NCBI GenBank assembly: GCA_031259875.1
Contig: JAIRKW010000102.1
Location: forward strand, 1 to 5,487
Source of the DNA: Campylobacteraceae bacterium
GTDB lineage: Bacteria; Campylobacterota; Campylobacteria; Campylobacterales; Campylobacteraceae
Direction of reading: 5' to 3'
DNA length: 5,487 nucleotides
In this document: piece after piece, positions 1 to 5,487 of the stretch
Layout of the letters: each line of letters starts with the position of its first letter
Numbering within the stretch: position 1 is the first letter of the stretch
Position numbers and translations under genes: made by a program
Notes under the pieces: model-generated
Seen by the model: the letters and a program-made list of their open reading frames with translations, nothing else
Told to the model about the DNA's origin: nothing
The model's database searches: none

Positions 1-2441
1 AATCTTCCCAAAATCGCACAGACAGCCGCAAGTTCAGCACTTCCAAGATAAACTTTTGCGCCCACTCCCATTCTGTTGTCAAAATTTCTTGTGGAAGTTG
101 AAAAAACTACAGCGTTATCCTTTACTCTTGCTTGATTTCCCATGCAAAGACTGCATCCGGGGATTTCTATTCTTGCACCCGCCGCACCAAATAGTGCATA
201 ATAACCCTCTTCAATAAGCTGCGCTTTATCCATCTTTGTCGGCGGAGCTATCCATAAGATAGCAGGAGTTTGCCCTTCGTTTTTAAGTATTTCGCCTAAA
301 GCTCTGTAGTGCCCTATATTTGTCATACAGCTTCCCACAAAAACTTCATCTATTCTTTTTTCTCTATTTTCATCAGCCAAAATCTCACTTAGTGCCGCCA
401 CATCATCAGGGTCATTCGGACAGGCCAATATCGGCTCTTTTATATCATTTAAATCAATCTCTATAACAGCCGCATACTCAGCATTTTTGTCAGCTTTAAA
501 TAAAACAGGATTTTTTAACCACTCTCTCATTTTATCAGCCCTTCTTTGCAGGGTCTGCGCATCTTTATAACCTGCTTTTATCATTGACTCTATCAAAACT
601 ATATTTGAACTTAAATACTCAATCACTGGCTCTTTATTTAAATCAATACAGCAAGCAGCAGCGCTTCGTTCAGCAGCAGCGTCGGAAAGCTCAAATGCCT
701 GCTCTACCTTCATATCGGGAAGTCCTTCAATCTCCAAAACTTTCCCTGCAAATATATTTTTCTTATTTTTTTTAGGAACTGTGAGCAATCCCTGCTTTAT
801 CGCATAATATGGTATGGCATTCACCAAATCCCTAAGAGTAATGCCTTCTTGAAGTTTTCCTTTAAATCTAACCAGTACGGATTCGGGCATATTTAAGGGC
901 ATAAATCCCGTAACTGCCGCAAATGCAACAAGTCCCGAGCCTGCTGGAAATGAGATGCCGATAGGAAATCTTGTGTGGCTGTCTCCGCCGGTTCCTACGG
1001 TATCAGGCAAAACCATCCTGTTTAACCATGAATGTATCACGCCATCCCCCGCTTTTAAGCTGACTCCCTTTCTTGATGAGATGAAATTTGGAAGCGTACG
1101 GTGAAGCGTTACATCGCTTGGTTTTGGGTAAGCAGCCGTATGGCAAAAACTTTGCAAAACAAAATCAGCGCCAAATCCAAGGGCAGAGAGCTCTTTTATC
1201 TCATCTCTTGTCATAGGACCAGTCGTATCCTGCGAACCCACAGTCAGCGTAAGCGGCTCTACGTACATCCCAGCTCTTACGCCTTTTAAACCGCACGCAT
1301 TACCTACTATCTTTTGCGCTTGAGTATAGCCTTTAGTTTTGTCATCTTTTGGTTGAACAGGTTTTGTAAAAATATTTTCAACTTCTAATCCTAAAGCCAT
1401 TCTGGCTTTAGCCGTCAATCCACGTCCTATGATAAGCGGTATCCTGCCGCCTGCTTGATACTCGTCTGCGATGGTGTTGGGTTCAAGACTAAAAGTCGCT
1501 ATAACTTCGCCCTCTTTCAACAATTTACCCTCATAAGGCAGTACCTCTATAATATCGCCTGTTTTTAAACCATCCACATTTACTTCTATCGGCAGTGCTC
1601 CGCTGTCTTCTGCGGTATTAAAAAATATAGGCGCTATCGTGCTTCCCAGTATAACTCCGCCCGTTCTTTTATTTGGAACAAACGGTATATCTCTTCCTAT
1701 ATGCCATTGTATGGAGTTAATACCGGACTTCCTGCTGCTGCCAGTACCAACAACATCGCCGACATAAGCAACTTCACAGCCTTTTTCTTGCAGCTCTTTT
1801 ATCTGTCTTAAAGCTTCGGGCATCTTTTTGTTGAGCATGGCATTCGCATGAAGAGGAATATCGCTTCTCGTAAATGCTTCACTTGCAGGACTCAAATCAT
1901 CTGTATTTGTCTCTCCATTTACCTTTAAAACAGCAAGCTTTATCCTTTTGGCAAGCGGCTCTTTAGAAGTAAACCATTCGGCATTTGCCCATGAGAGCAG
2001 AACGTCTTTAGCAAATTTATTTGTTTTTGAGAGTTTTTCTATATCTTCAAATGCATCGTAAACCAAAATAATATTTTTAAGCTCATCGCTTGCGGCGCGG
2101 GCTATATTTTCATCCTTGCTTGAGAGAGCCTTTACTAACGGCGCTACATTATAACCGCCTAGCATAGTCCCCAAAATCTTTATCGCATGAAGTTTCGAGA
2201 TGAACGTACACTCTGTTTTACCATCCAGTATTTCACTTAAATACGCAGCTTTTACATATGCCGCTTCATCAACTCCGGGCAGTACTCTGTTTTCTAAAAG
2301 TTCTAGTAAATACTCACTGTTTTCATCACTATTTTTTAAAAGTTCTACTAATTCTGAAATCTGTTCGGCGTTCAATGGCAGCGGCGGTATACTTTGACGC
2401 TCATTAATATGTTTTTGATACTCTTTTAGGAAATTACCCAT
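1..2441 (-). CDS. acnB: Aconitate hydratase B (bifunctional aconitase / 2-methylisocitrate dehydratase), C-terminus cut by window edge
   Basis: AcnB interconverts citrate and isocitrate via cis-aconitate in the cytoplasm, for the oxidative or (in many Campylobacterota) reductive TCA cycle. Family members often also hydrate 2-methyl-cis-aconitate. My translation gives 813 complete codons with no internal stop. The AcnB-specific order is visible: an N-terminal HEAT-like helical domain (about 1-160), then the swivel domain with DDLSPA (181-186) and GTGSSRKS (232-239), then the catalytic domains with QDTTGPMTRDE (from 404) and GGDSHTR (485-491). The [4Fe-4S] cysteines are all present: C705 in GSCMTN, and C763 and C766 in PGCSLCMGN. 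The swivel domain preceding the catalytic domains separates AcnB from AcnA. The frame runs off the left edge after SAELAAVCAILGR; compared with E. coli AcnB (865 residues) about 45 residues are missing. The ATG at 2439-2441 is fixed by an AAGGAG five bases upstream and by a typical N-terminus (MGNFLKEYQKHINER). The gene lies 120 bases downstream of ftsK on the same strand. Confidence 0.98.
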   Translation of the reverse strand, partial: MGNFLKEYQKHINERQSIPPLPLNAEQISELVELLKNSDENSEYLLELLENRVLPGVDEAAYVKAAYLSEILDGKTECTFISKLHAIKILGTMLGGYNVAPLVKALSSKDENIARAASDELKNIILVYDAFEDIEKLSKTNKFAKDVLLSWANAEWFTSKEPLAKRIKLAVLKVNGETNTDDLSPASEAFTRSDIPLHANAMLNKKMPEALRQIKELQEKGCEVAYVGDVVGTGSSRKSGINSIQWHIGRDIPFVPNKRTGGVILGSTIAPIFFNTAEDSGALPIEVNVDGLKTGDIIEVLPYEGKLLKEGEVIATFSLEPNTIADEYQAGGRIPLIIGRGLTAKARMALGLEVENIFTKPVQPKDDKTKGYTQAQKIVGNACGLKGVRAGMYVEPLTLTVGSQDTTGPMTRDEIKELSALGFGADFVLQSFCHTAAYPKPSDVTLHRTLPNFISSRKGVSLKAGDGVIHSWLNRMVLPDTVGTGGDSHTRFPIGISFPAGSGLVAFAAVTGFMPLNMPESVLVRFKGKLQEGITLRDLVNAIPYYAIKQGLLTVPKKNKKNIFAGKVLEIEGLPDMKVEQAFELSDAAAERSAAACCIDLNKEPVIEYLSSNIVLIESMIKAGYKDAQTLQRRADKMREWLKNPVLFKADKNAEYAAVIEIDLNDIKEPILACPNDPDDVAALSEILADENREKRIDEVFVGSCMTNIGHYRALGEILKNEGQTPAILWIAPPTKMDKAQLIEEGYYALFGAAGARIEIPGCSLCMGNQARVKDNAVVFSTSTRNFDNRMGVGAKVYLGSAELAAVCAILGR

Positions 2442-2446
2442 TAATT

Positions 2447-2452
2447 CTCCTT
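2447..2452 (-). promoter_or_regulatory. Ribosome binding site of acnB
   Basis: On the minus strand the sequence reads AAGGAG, five bases before the ATG of acnB. It is the strongest Shine-Dalgarno match in the window and settles the acnB start. It suggests a well-translated message, as expected for a central metabolic enzyme. Confidence 0.85.
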
Positions 2453-2473
2453 ATTGCTAAATTTTAATAGCAT

Positions 2474-2482
2474 ATGATATCA
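2474..2482 (-). promoter_or_regulatory. Candidate extended -10 promoter element for acnB
   Basis: The minus strand reads TGATATCAT, which fits an extended -10 (TGn followed by TATCAT, five of six matches to TATAAT). Transcription would begin near 2467, giving a leader of about 25 bases that contains the AAGGAG. No convincing -35 sits at the right distance. acnB could also be read through from ftsK, because I see no T-run terminator between the two. This call rests on motif reading alone. Confidence 0.35.
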
Positions 2483-2561
2483 GGATTTACTCTCAATCAG
2501 ATAGAAATTGTTTTATTTTCAGCAGATTTGCGGCATCATGTGTCAAATCTTTACACCACAC

Positions 2562-4883
2562 CTAAACCACAATATCTCTTTGTCCTTTGTTGTTAGGCGG
2601 AGTCAAAATACCCATATTTTCAAGCTGTTCTATTATTCTTGCCGCACGATTGTAGCCTATCTGAAGTCTTCTTTGGATATAACTTATAGATGTTTTTTGT
2701 TCTGTCAAAACTATGCGCTTAGCCTCTTCAAAAAGCTCATCAATCTCATCGTTATCAGTATATTCGCTGCCACTATAAGAACTGCTAATTGTTTCACTGT
2801 TGTCCTTCAGAAAACTTTCATCATAATTTGTTGGACGCTGCGCTTTAAGATAATCAACTATACGTTCTATCTCCTGCTCGCTCGTATAAGGCGCGTGAAG
2901 CCTTATGACTCCGCTCATTCCAGGAGGCGTAAAAAGCATATCTCCGCGTCCCAAAAGCGATTCGGCTCCTTGCGTATCAAGTATGACTTTACTATCTATC
3001 CTTTGCCCCACTTTATAACTTATACGCGAAGGAAGATTTGCTTTGATGATACCCGTTACTACATCAACAGATGGTCTTTGAGTAGCAACCACCAAATGAA
3101 TGCCTGCTGCCCTTGACATTTGAGCAAGTCTTGCTATATAAACTTCTACATCTTTACCGCTTGTCATCATAAGGTCTGCTAATTCGTCAATGATAACCAC
3201 TATGTAAGGCATTATTTCGCCATTTTCGATTTTTATCTTCTCGTTATAACTTTCTATATTTTTGGTTTTTGAGTGGCTCATTATTTTATATCGTCTCTCC
3301 ATCTCAGCTACCATATTGGAAAGTGCAATAATCGCCTGCTTTGAATTTGTAATTACAGGTGTCAATAAGTGTGGTATATCGTTATATACAGAAAATTCAA
3401 GCATTTTTGGATCTATCATCATAAGACGCAAAGTATCTGGTGAATTTTTATATAAAAGCGATATAAGCATAGCGTTAATACCAACGCTTTTACCGCTTCC
3501 GGTAGTTCCTGCTATCAAAAGATGTGGTAATTTTTTAAGGTCTGTCACAAAAGGATTGCCGACTATATCTTTTCCAAGCGCAATAGTAAGCAGTGAAGAG
3601 GATTTTTTAAATATCTCGCTTTCCAATACCTCTTTTAGATATATCGTTTCTATGTTTCTATTTGGTATCTCGATACCTATAACATCTTTACCTGGTATCG
3701 GCGCTTGCAGACGGATGGTCTGCGCCATCAGCGCCATCGCTAAATCATCCTGCAAAGTAAGTATCTTTGAGACTTTTATATGCGGAGCAGGCTTAAATTC
3801 AAATGTTGTAACTACAGGTCCGGCATAAGTTCTTACAACATCGCCGTCAATCTTGAAGCGTCTTAACTTTTCTAAAAGGTCGGATATTTTTCTATCTATC
3901 TCACTCTCATTGACATGAGCTGTACGCTTTGGCGGATCAGATAGAAAGTTTATTTGAGGCAGGCGGTAGTCTTTTGGTTTTGGCGTACTGCCAAGCTCTA
4001 TTTGAGACAAAAGTTTTTTATTTTCAGCCAACTCATTCAATACTTCAACATGAACTGTACCGCTGTTCATCTCTTCATCAACTTCCGTTATAACAAACGG
4101 AGCCTTCGGCAAATTGTCTTCTTCACTCTTGTTCAGTTTAGTATCATCCTCATCTTTTTTCAAACGTGTCTTTTTTGGAGGTTTTCTAAAAATAGAAGGG
4201 TCATCAAGCGCATTAAGAGTTTTATCTTCGAAAAATTGATTATCTGCAATCTCTTTTCTCTCTTTTGTTCTTTTGGTGAATTTGGCAGCCATGCCGCCAA
4301 AAACTCCCTTTATAAATGCCACCACATCTTCAAATTCAAAGCCAAATATCACACTTAAAGAGAGTATACCAATAGCTATAATAAATACCCAAACTCCAAA
4401 TTTCCCTATAAAAAAGCTAAGAGTACTTATAATGGAATAACCCAAATGTCCATTGTAAGCCTCATTGGACACAACAGACGCCTGAAACATCAAAATCATA
4501 AAAAACAGCAGTGTTATAGCCAAAAAAACTTCCGCTTTGCGCATATTTATTGCAGGGTGTTTATAAAAAAAGTATATCGGTATCGTAAGTAAAAACGGAT
4601 AAACATATGAAAAAAGCCCAAATATTTTTTGATTCCAAGTACCTATTGCCGTGCCGTATGAACCAACTAAAGATGTATCTGTAGCTATAGTAGCTATGCC
4701 GAAAAAAATTAAAACGGCAATACAAATAATCAAAAATACTTCTTTTAAAATGTTATATCCTTTCAACTCTTTTAAAGGCAAGATTATACCTAACTTTGCT
4801 TTATAACTAAATTTTTCAGCGGATTTGGATATAAAAAAATAAATTATTCTGCAAATAAAAAATGTAAAAACTCTCTTTTTCAT
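2562..4883 (-). CDS. ftsK: DNA translocase FtsK (FtsK/SpoIIIE family), start uncertain
   Basis: FtsK sits in the division septum and pumps double-stranded DNA towards the terminus, clearing and aligning chromosome ends and activating Xer recombination at dif. The longest frame has 773 codons. Four membrane segments are visible at about 48-66, 86-107, 114-133 and 165-183. A short charged linker follows (about 185-320), then the motor: an alpha/beta region from about 325, Walker A GTTGSGKS (459-466), Walker B IVVIIDELAD (561-570), and the conserved block SRAAGIHLVVATQRPSVD (590-607). The C-terminal gamma winged helix (about 712-773) contains QIGYNRAARIIEQLENMGIL; in the family it reads polar DNA motifs and contacts the Xer recombinase. 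E. coli FtsK has 1329 residues; the difference is mainly the short linker here. The ATG at 4883 lacks a good ribosome binding site, and the first 44 residues are a Phe/Ile/Lys-rich stretch typical of translated AT-rich spacer. The real start may be near 4751 or 4733 (see findings). The stop is TAG. Confidence 0.97.
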   Translation of the reverse strand: MKKRVFTFFICRIIYFFISKSAEKFSYKAKLGIILPLKELKGYNILKEVFLIICIAVLIFFGIATIATDTSLVGSYGTAIGTWNQKIFGLFSYVYPFLLTIPIYFFYKHPAINMRKAEVFLAITLLFFMILMFQASVVSNEAYNGHLGYSIISTLSFFIGKFGVWVFIIAIGILSLSVIFGFEFEDVVAFIKGVFGGMAAKFTKRTKERKEIADNQFFEDKTLNALDDPSIFRKPPKKTRLKKDEDDTKLNKSEEDNLPKAPFVITEVDEEMNSGTVHVEVLNELAENKKLLSQIELGSTPKPKDYRLPQINFLSDPPKRTAHVNESEIDRKISDLLEKLRRFKIDGDVVRTYAGPVVTTFEFKPAPHIKVSKILTLQDDLAMALMAQTIRLQAPIPGKDVIGIEIPNRNIETIYLKEVLESEIFKKSSSLLTIALGKDIVGNPFVTDLKKLPHLLIAGTTGSGKSVGINAMLISLLYKNSPDTLRLMMIDPKMLEFSVYNDIPHLLTPVITNSKQAIIALSNMVAEMERRYKIMSHSKTKNIESYNEKIKIENGEIMPYIVVIIDELADLMMTSGKDVEVYIARLAQMSRAAGIHLVVATQRPSVDVVTGIIKANLPSRISYKVGQRIDSKVILDTQGAESLLGRGDMLFTPPGMSGVIRLHAPYTSEQEIERIVDYLKAQRPTNYDESFLKDNSETISSSYSGSEYTDNDEIDELFEEAKRIVLTEQKTSISYIQRRLQIGYNRAARIIEQLENMGILTPPNNKGQRDIVV
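4783..4788 (-). promoter_or_regulatory. Perfect -10 box (TATAAT) inside the annotated 5' end of ftsK; candidate ftsK promoter
   Basis: The minus strand reads TATAAT at about codons 32-34 of the longest ftsK frame. The hexamer 17 bases upstream (TTTAGT, 4806-4811) is only a weak -35, but promoters in this group often lack one. Transcription would start near 4776. It would be followed by AAGGA at 4758-4762 and, six bases later, an ATT codon in frame at 4749-4751. If this is the ftsK promoter, the annotated start is too far upstream. Alternatively ftsK is transcribed from a TAAAAT box (minus strand, 4938-4943), and this TATAAT is a chance match in AT-rich DNA. Confidence 0.4.
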
Positions 4884-4926
4884 TAAAAGTTAACTCAAAA
4901 AAATAGCAAAAAATATGTTTGATATC

Positions 4927-4956
4927 CATTTTTTCGCATTTTATTGCATTTTTATC
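4927..4956 (+). repeat. Three tandem 10-base T-tract units (CATTTT + 4 bases) upstream of the HU promoter
   Basis: Units begin at 4927, 4937 and 4947, read CATTTTTTCG, CATTTTATTG and CATTTTTATC, and share CATTTT. The spacing is exactly 10 bases, about one helical turn, so the T-tracts face the same side of the DNA. Such phased tracts bend DNA, and periodic T-rich stretches upstream of the -10 are a described feature of sigma-70 promoters in Campylobacter and Helicobacter. They probably act as an UP-like or curved element for the HU gene. They could also be a binding site for HU or another nucleoid protein. Confidence 0.5.
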
Positions 4957-4967
4957 CCAAAAATTCT

Positions 4968-4995
4968 TGTCTTTTACAAAAAAAAATTGTACAAT
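4968..4995 (+). promoter_or_regulatory. Candidate promoter of the HU-family gene
   Basis: A -10 hexamer TACAAT (4990-4995, five of six matches) lies 16 bases after a weak -35 TTGTCT (4968-4973). The spacer contains a run of nine A (4978-4986). Transcription would begin near 5002 and give a leader of about 25 bases that includes the AAGGA before the HU start. The -10 is part of the perfect palindrome ATTGTACAAT (4986-4995), so the same hexamer is read on the opposite strand, pointing towards ftsK. Confidence 0.5.
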
Positions 4996-5015
4996 CAACG
5001 CATATTTCTTGATTT

Positions 5016-5020
5016 AAGGA
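5016..5020 (+). promoter_or_regulatory. Ribosome binding site of the HU-family gene
   Basis: AAGGA lies six bases before the ATG at 5027. This is a good match at normal spacing and supports that start. Confidence 0.75.
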
Positions 5021-5026
5021 TGAAAA

Positions 5027-5308
5027 ATGAGTAAAGTGGAATTTATTCAGGCGGTCTCAGAGAAAGCGGGTCTTTCAAAAAAAGATACTCAAAAAGCGGT
5101 TGATGCTACTCTTGAAGTTATCAAAAACGCACTCACAAAAGGTGAAAGCGTAAGCTTTATCGGATTTGGAACTTTCAGCACAACTACACGTGCAGCAAGA
5201 AAAGCAAGAGTCCCAGGCACTACAAAAGTTGTTAATGTTCCCGCAACTAAAGCCGTCAAATTTAAAGTCGGCAAAAAACTGAAAGAGAGCGTAGCTAAAT
5301 CAAAGTAA
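5027..5308 (+). CDS. hup: HU-family DNA-binding protein (nucleoid-associated)
   Basis: HU proteins form dimers that bind and bend DNA without strong sequence preference. They compact the nucleoid and assist replication, recombination and transcription. At 93 residues this has the usual length. The N-terminal helical dimerisation region (1-40, with LSKKDTQKAVDATLEVI) is followed by the beta-sheet signature IGFGTF (45-50). Next come the DNA-binding arm (about 53-75, basic, ARKARVPGTTK) and the C-terminal VKFKVGKKLKESV. The arm proline that intercalates between base pairs is P63. The residue before it is Val rather than the common Asn (RVPG for RNP), a variant I recall from Campylobacter and Helicobacter HU. 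The start is supported by AAGGA six bases upstream. The gene is divergent from ftsK and followed by its own terminator, so it is probably monocistronic. HU rather than IHF is favoured because no IHF partner is evident and the arm is HU-like; the exact paralogue cannot be settled. Confidence 0.95.
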   Translation: MSKVEFIQAVSEKAGLSKKDTQKAVDATLEVIKNALTKGESVSFIGFGTFSTTTRAARKARVPGTTKVVNVPATKAVKFKVGKKLKESVAKSK

Positions 5309-5328
5309 TTTAGCTTATTAATCTTTAC

Positions 5329-5368
5329 AAAAAAGCTTAGGGACAATTTGTTCTTAAGCTTTTTTTTT
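5329..5368 (+). terminator. Rho-independent terminator of the HU-family gene
   Basis: A 16-base-pair hairpin (arms 5329-5344 and 5350-5365, loop AATTT) starts 20 bases after the HU stop codon. Its core is AAGCTTA paired with TAAGCTT, and the outer part pairs six A with six T. A run of nine T spans 5360-5368. Two of the pairs are G-U (5340:5354 and 5342:5352). On the minus strand these would be A-C mismatches, so the element is best suited to stopping plus-strand transcripts. Confidence 0.9.
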
Positions 5369-5375
5369 ATATATT
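5348..5375 (+). promoter_or_regulatory. Possible tRNA-Leu promoter overlapping the HU terminator
   Basis: TATATT (5370-5375) is a five-of-six match to TATAAT, 23 bases before the mature tRNA. A weak TTGTTC (5348-5353) lies 16 bases upstream of it, inside the terminator hairpin. The tRNA needs a promoter downstream of, or within, the strong HU terminator, and this is the best candidate in the 30 bases available. Readthrough from HU is the alternative. T-rich sequence makes chance matches likely. Confidence 0.3.
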
Positions 5376-5398
5376 TCCATTTCTATTTTTTTATAGAT

Positions 5399-5485
5399 GC
5401 CTGAGTGGTGAAATTGGTAGACACGCCAGACTCAAAATCTGGTGGTAGCGATATCGTGTCGGTTCGAGTCCGACCTCAGGTACCA
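5399..5485 (+). tRNA. tRNA-Leu (anticodon CAA), with encoded CCA
   Basis: This is an 87-base class II tRNA that delivers leucine to UUG codons. The acceptor arms are 5399-5405 (GCCTGAG) and 5475-5481 (CTCAGGT), followed by discriminator A (5482) and CCA (5483-5485). The anticodon stem CCAGA/TCTGG encloses the loop CTCAAAA, with CAA at 5433-5435. The long variable arm (5443-5457) folds as GGTA/TATC with one G-U pair around the tetraloop GCGA. The T arm is GTCGG-TTCGAGT-CCGAC. The long variable arm and A73 discriminator fit leucine identity. The first acceptor pair is G-U (5399:5481) instead of the usual G-C. The window ends two bases later, so a tRNA cluster beyond it cannot be judged. Confidence 0.97.
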
Positions 5486-5487
5486 TC

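Noticed and set aside
655..682. CAGCAG-type repeated triplets within acnB
   Set aside because: They encode the alanine/serine-rich stretch DAAAERSAAACC, which matches a conserved part of AcnB (E. coli has DASAERSAAGC). This is coding constraint, not a repeat element.
2541..2546. Perfect TTGACA on the minus strand between ftsK and acnB, considered as a -35 box
   Set aside because: No -10-like hexamer occurs 16-18 bases downstream, so it is probably chance.
2540..2556. Short inverted repeat (GTGT...ACAC) just after ftsK, considered as a terminator
   Set aside because: The stem has only four solid pairs plus a mismatch, is not GC-rich and has no T-run on the minus strand.
2508..3116. Open frame of 202 codons on the plus strand
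   Set aside because: It lies almost entirely opposite the ftsK motor and gamma-domain coding sequence, has no plausible ribosome binding site that I can see, and the protein is low-complexity and unrecognisable. It is a shadow of ftsK.
3262..4358. Two further plus-strand open frames (3262-3828 and 3954-4358)
   Set aside because: Both are antisense to clearly conserved FtsK sequence and resemble no family; they are by-products of ftsK codon use.
4816..4998. Minus-strand open frame of 60 codons starting at TTG in the intergenic region
   Set aside because: It is very rich in Phe, Tyr, Lys and Asn, as AT-rich spacer is when translated. It starts at TTG without a ribosome binding site and overlaps the ftsK 5' end.
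5020..5034. Four-codon frame (ATG AAA AAT GAG TAA) overlapping the HU start
   Set aside because: A tiny leader ORF could tune HU translation, but its ATG abuts the AAGGA with no usable spacing, so ribosomes should choose the ATG at 5027.
5089..5346. Minus-strand open frame of 85 codons
   Set aside because: It is antisense to the well-identified HU gene and begins inside its terminator.

Overview
The window is an ordinary-looking chromosomal housekeeping segment from an AT-rich bacterium. It most likely comes from the Campylobacterota (Epsilonproteobacteria), in the style of Sulfurimonas or a relative; the genus is a guess. Three things point there. One is the HU-family protein, whose DNA-binding arm reads RVPG where most HU proteins have RNP; a VPG arm is, from memory, typical of this group. 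Another is the short-linker FtsK. The third is a promoter with phased T-tracts and a poor -35, a style described for Campylobacter and Helicobacter.

Layout. Positions 1-2441 (minus strand) hold aconitase B (acnB), which runs off the left edge and lacks roughly its last 45 codons. A 120-base gap (2442-2561) carries its strong ribosome binding site and a candidate promoter. Positions 2562-4883 (minus) hold ftsK, the septum-anchored DNA translocase; its true start is uncertain and may lie 44 to 50 codons inside the longest frame. A 143-base divergent region (4884-5026) separates it from a small HU-family nucleoid protein on the plus strand (5027-5308). The HU gene ends in a strong hairpin terminator (5329-5368), followed by a complete tRNA-Leu(CAA) with encoded CCA (5399-5485), two bases before the window ends. 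No gene-free stretch exceeds 300 bases.

The genes do not form one pathway. FtsK and HU both act on the chromosome (segregation and compaction) and are divergently expressed from a shared intergenic region. AcnB is a central-carbon enzyme of the oxidative or reductive TCA cycle; it follows ftsK on the same strand with no obvious terminator between them. I found no mobile element, CRISPR array, toxin-antitoxin pair, defence gene or other new system. The points worth a second look are small: the ftsK start with an internal TATAAT box, a symmetric -10 element and 10-bp phased T-tracts in the ftsK-HU intergenic region, and a G-U first pair in the tRNA.
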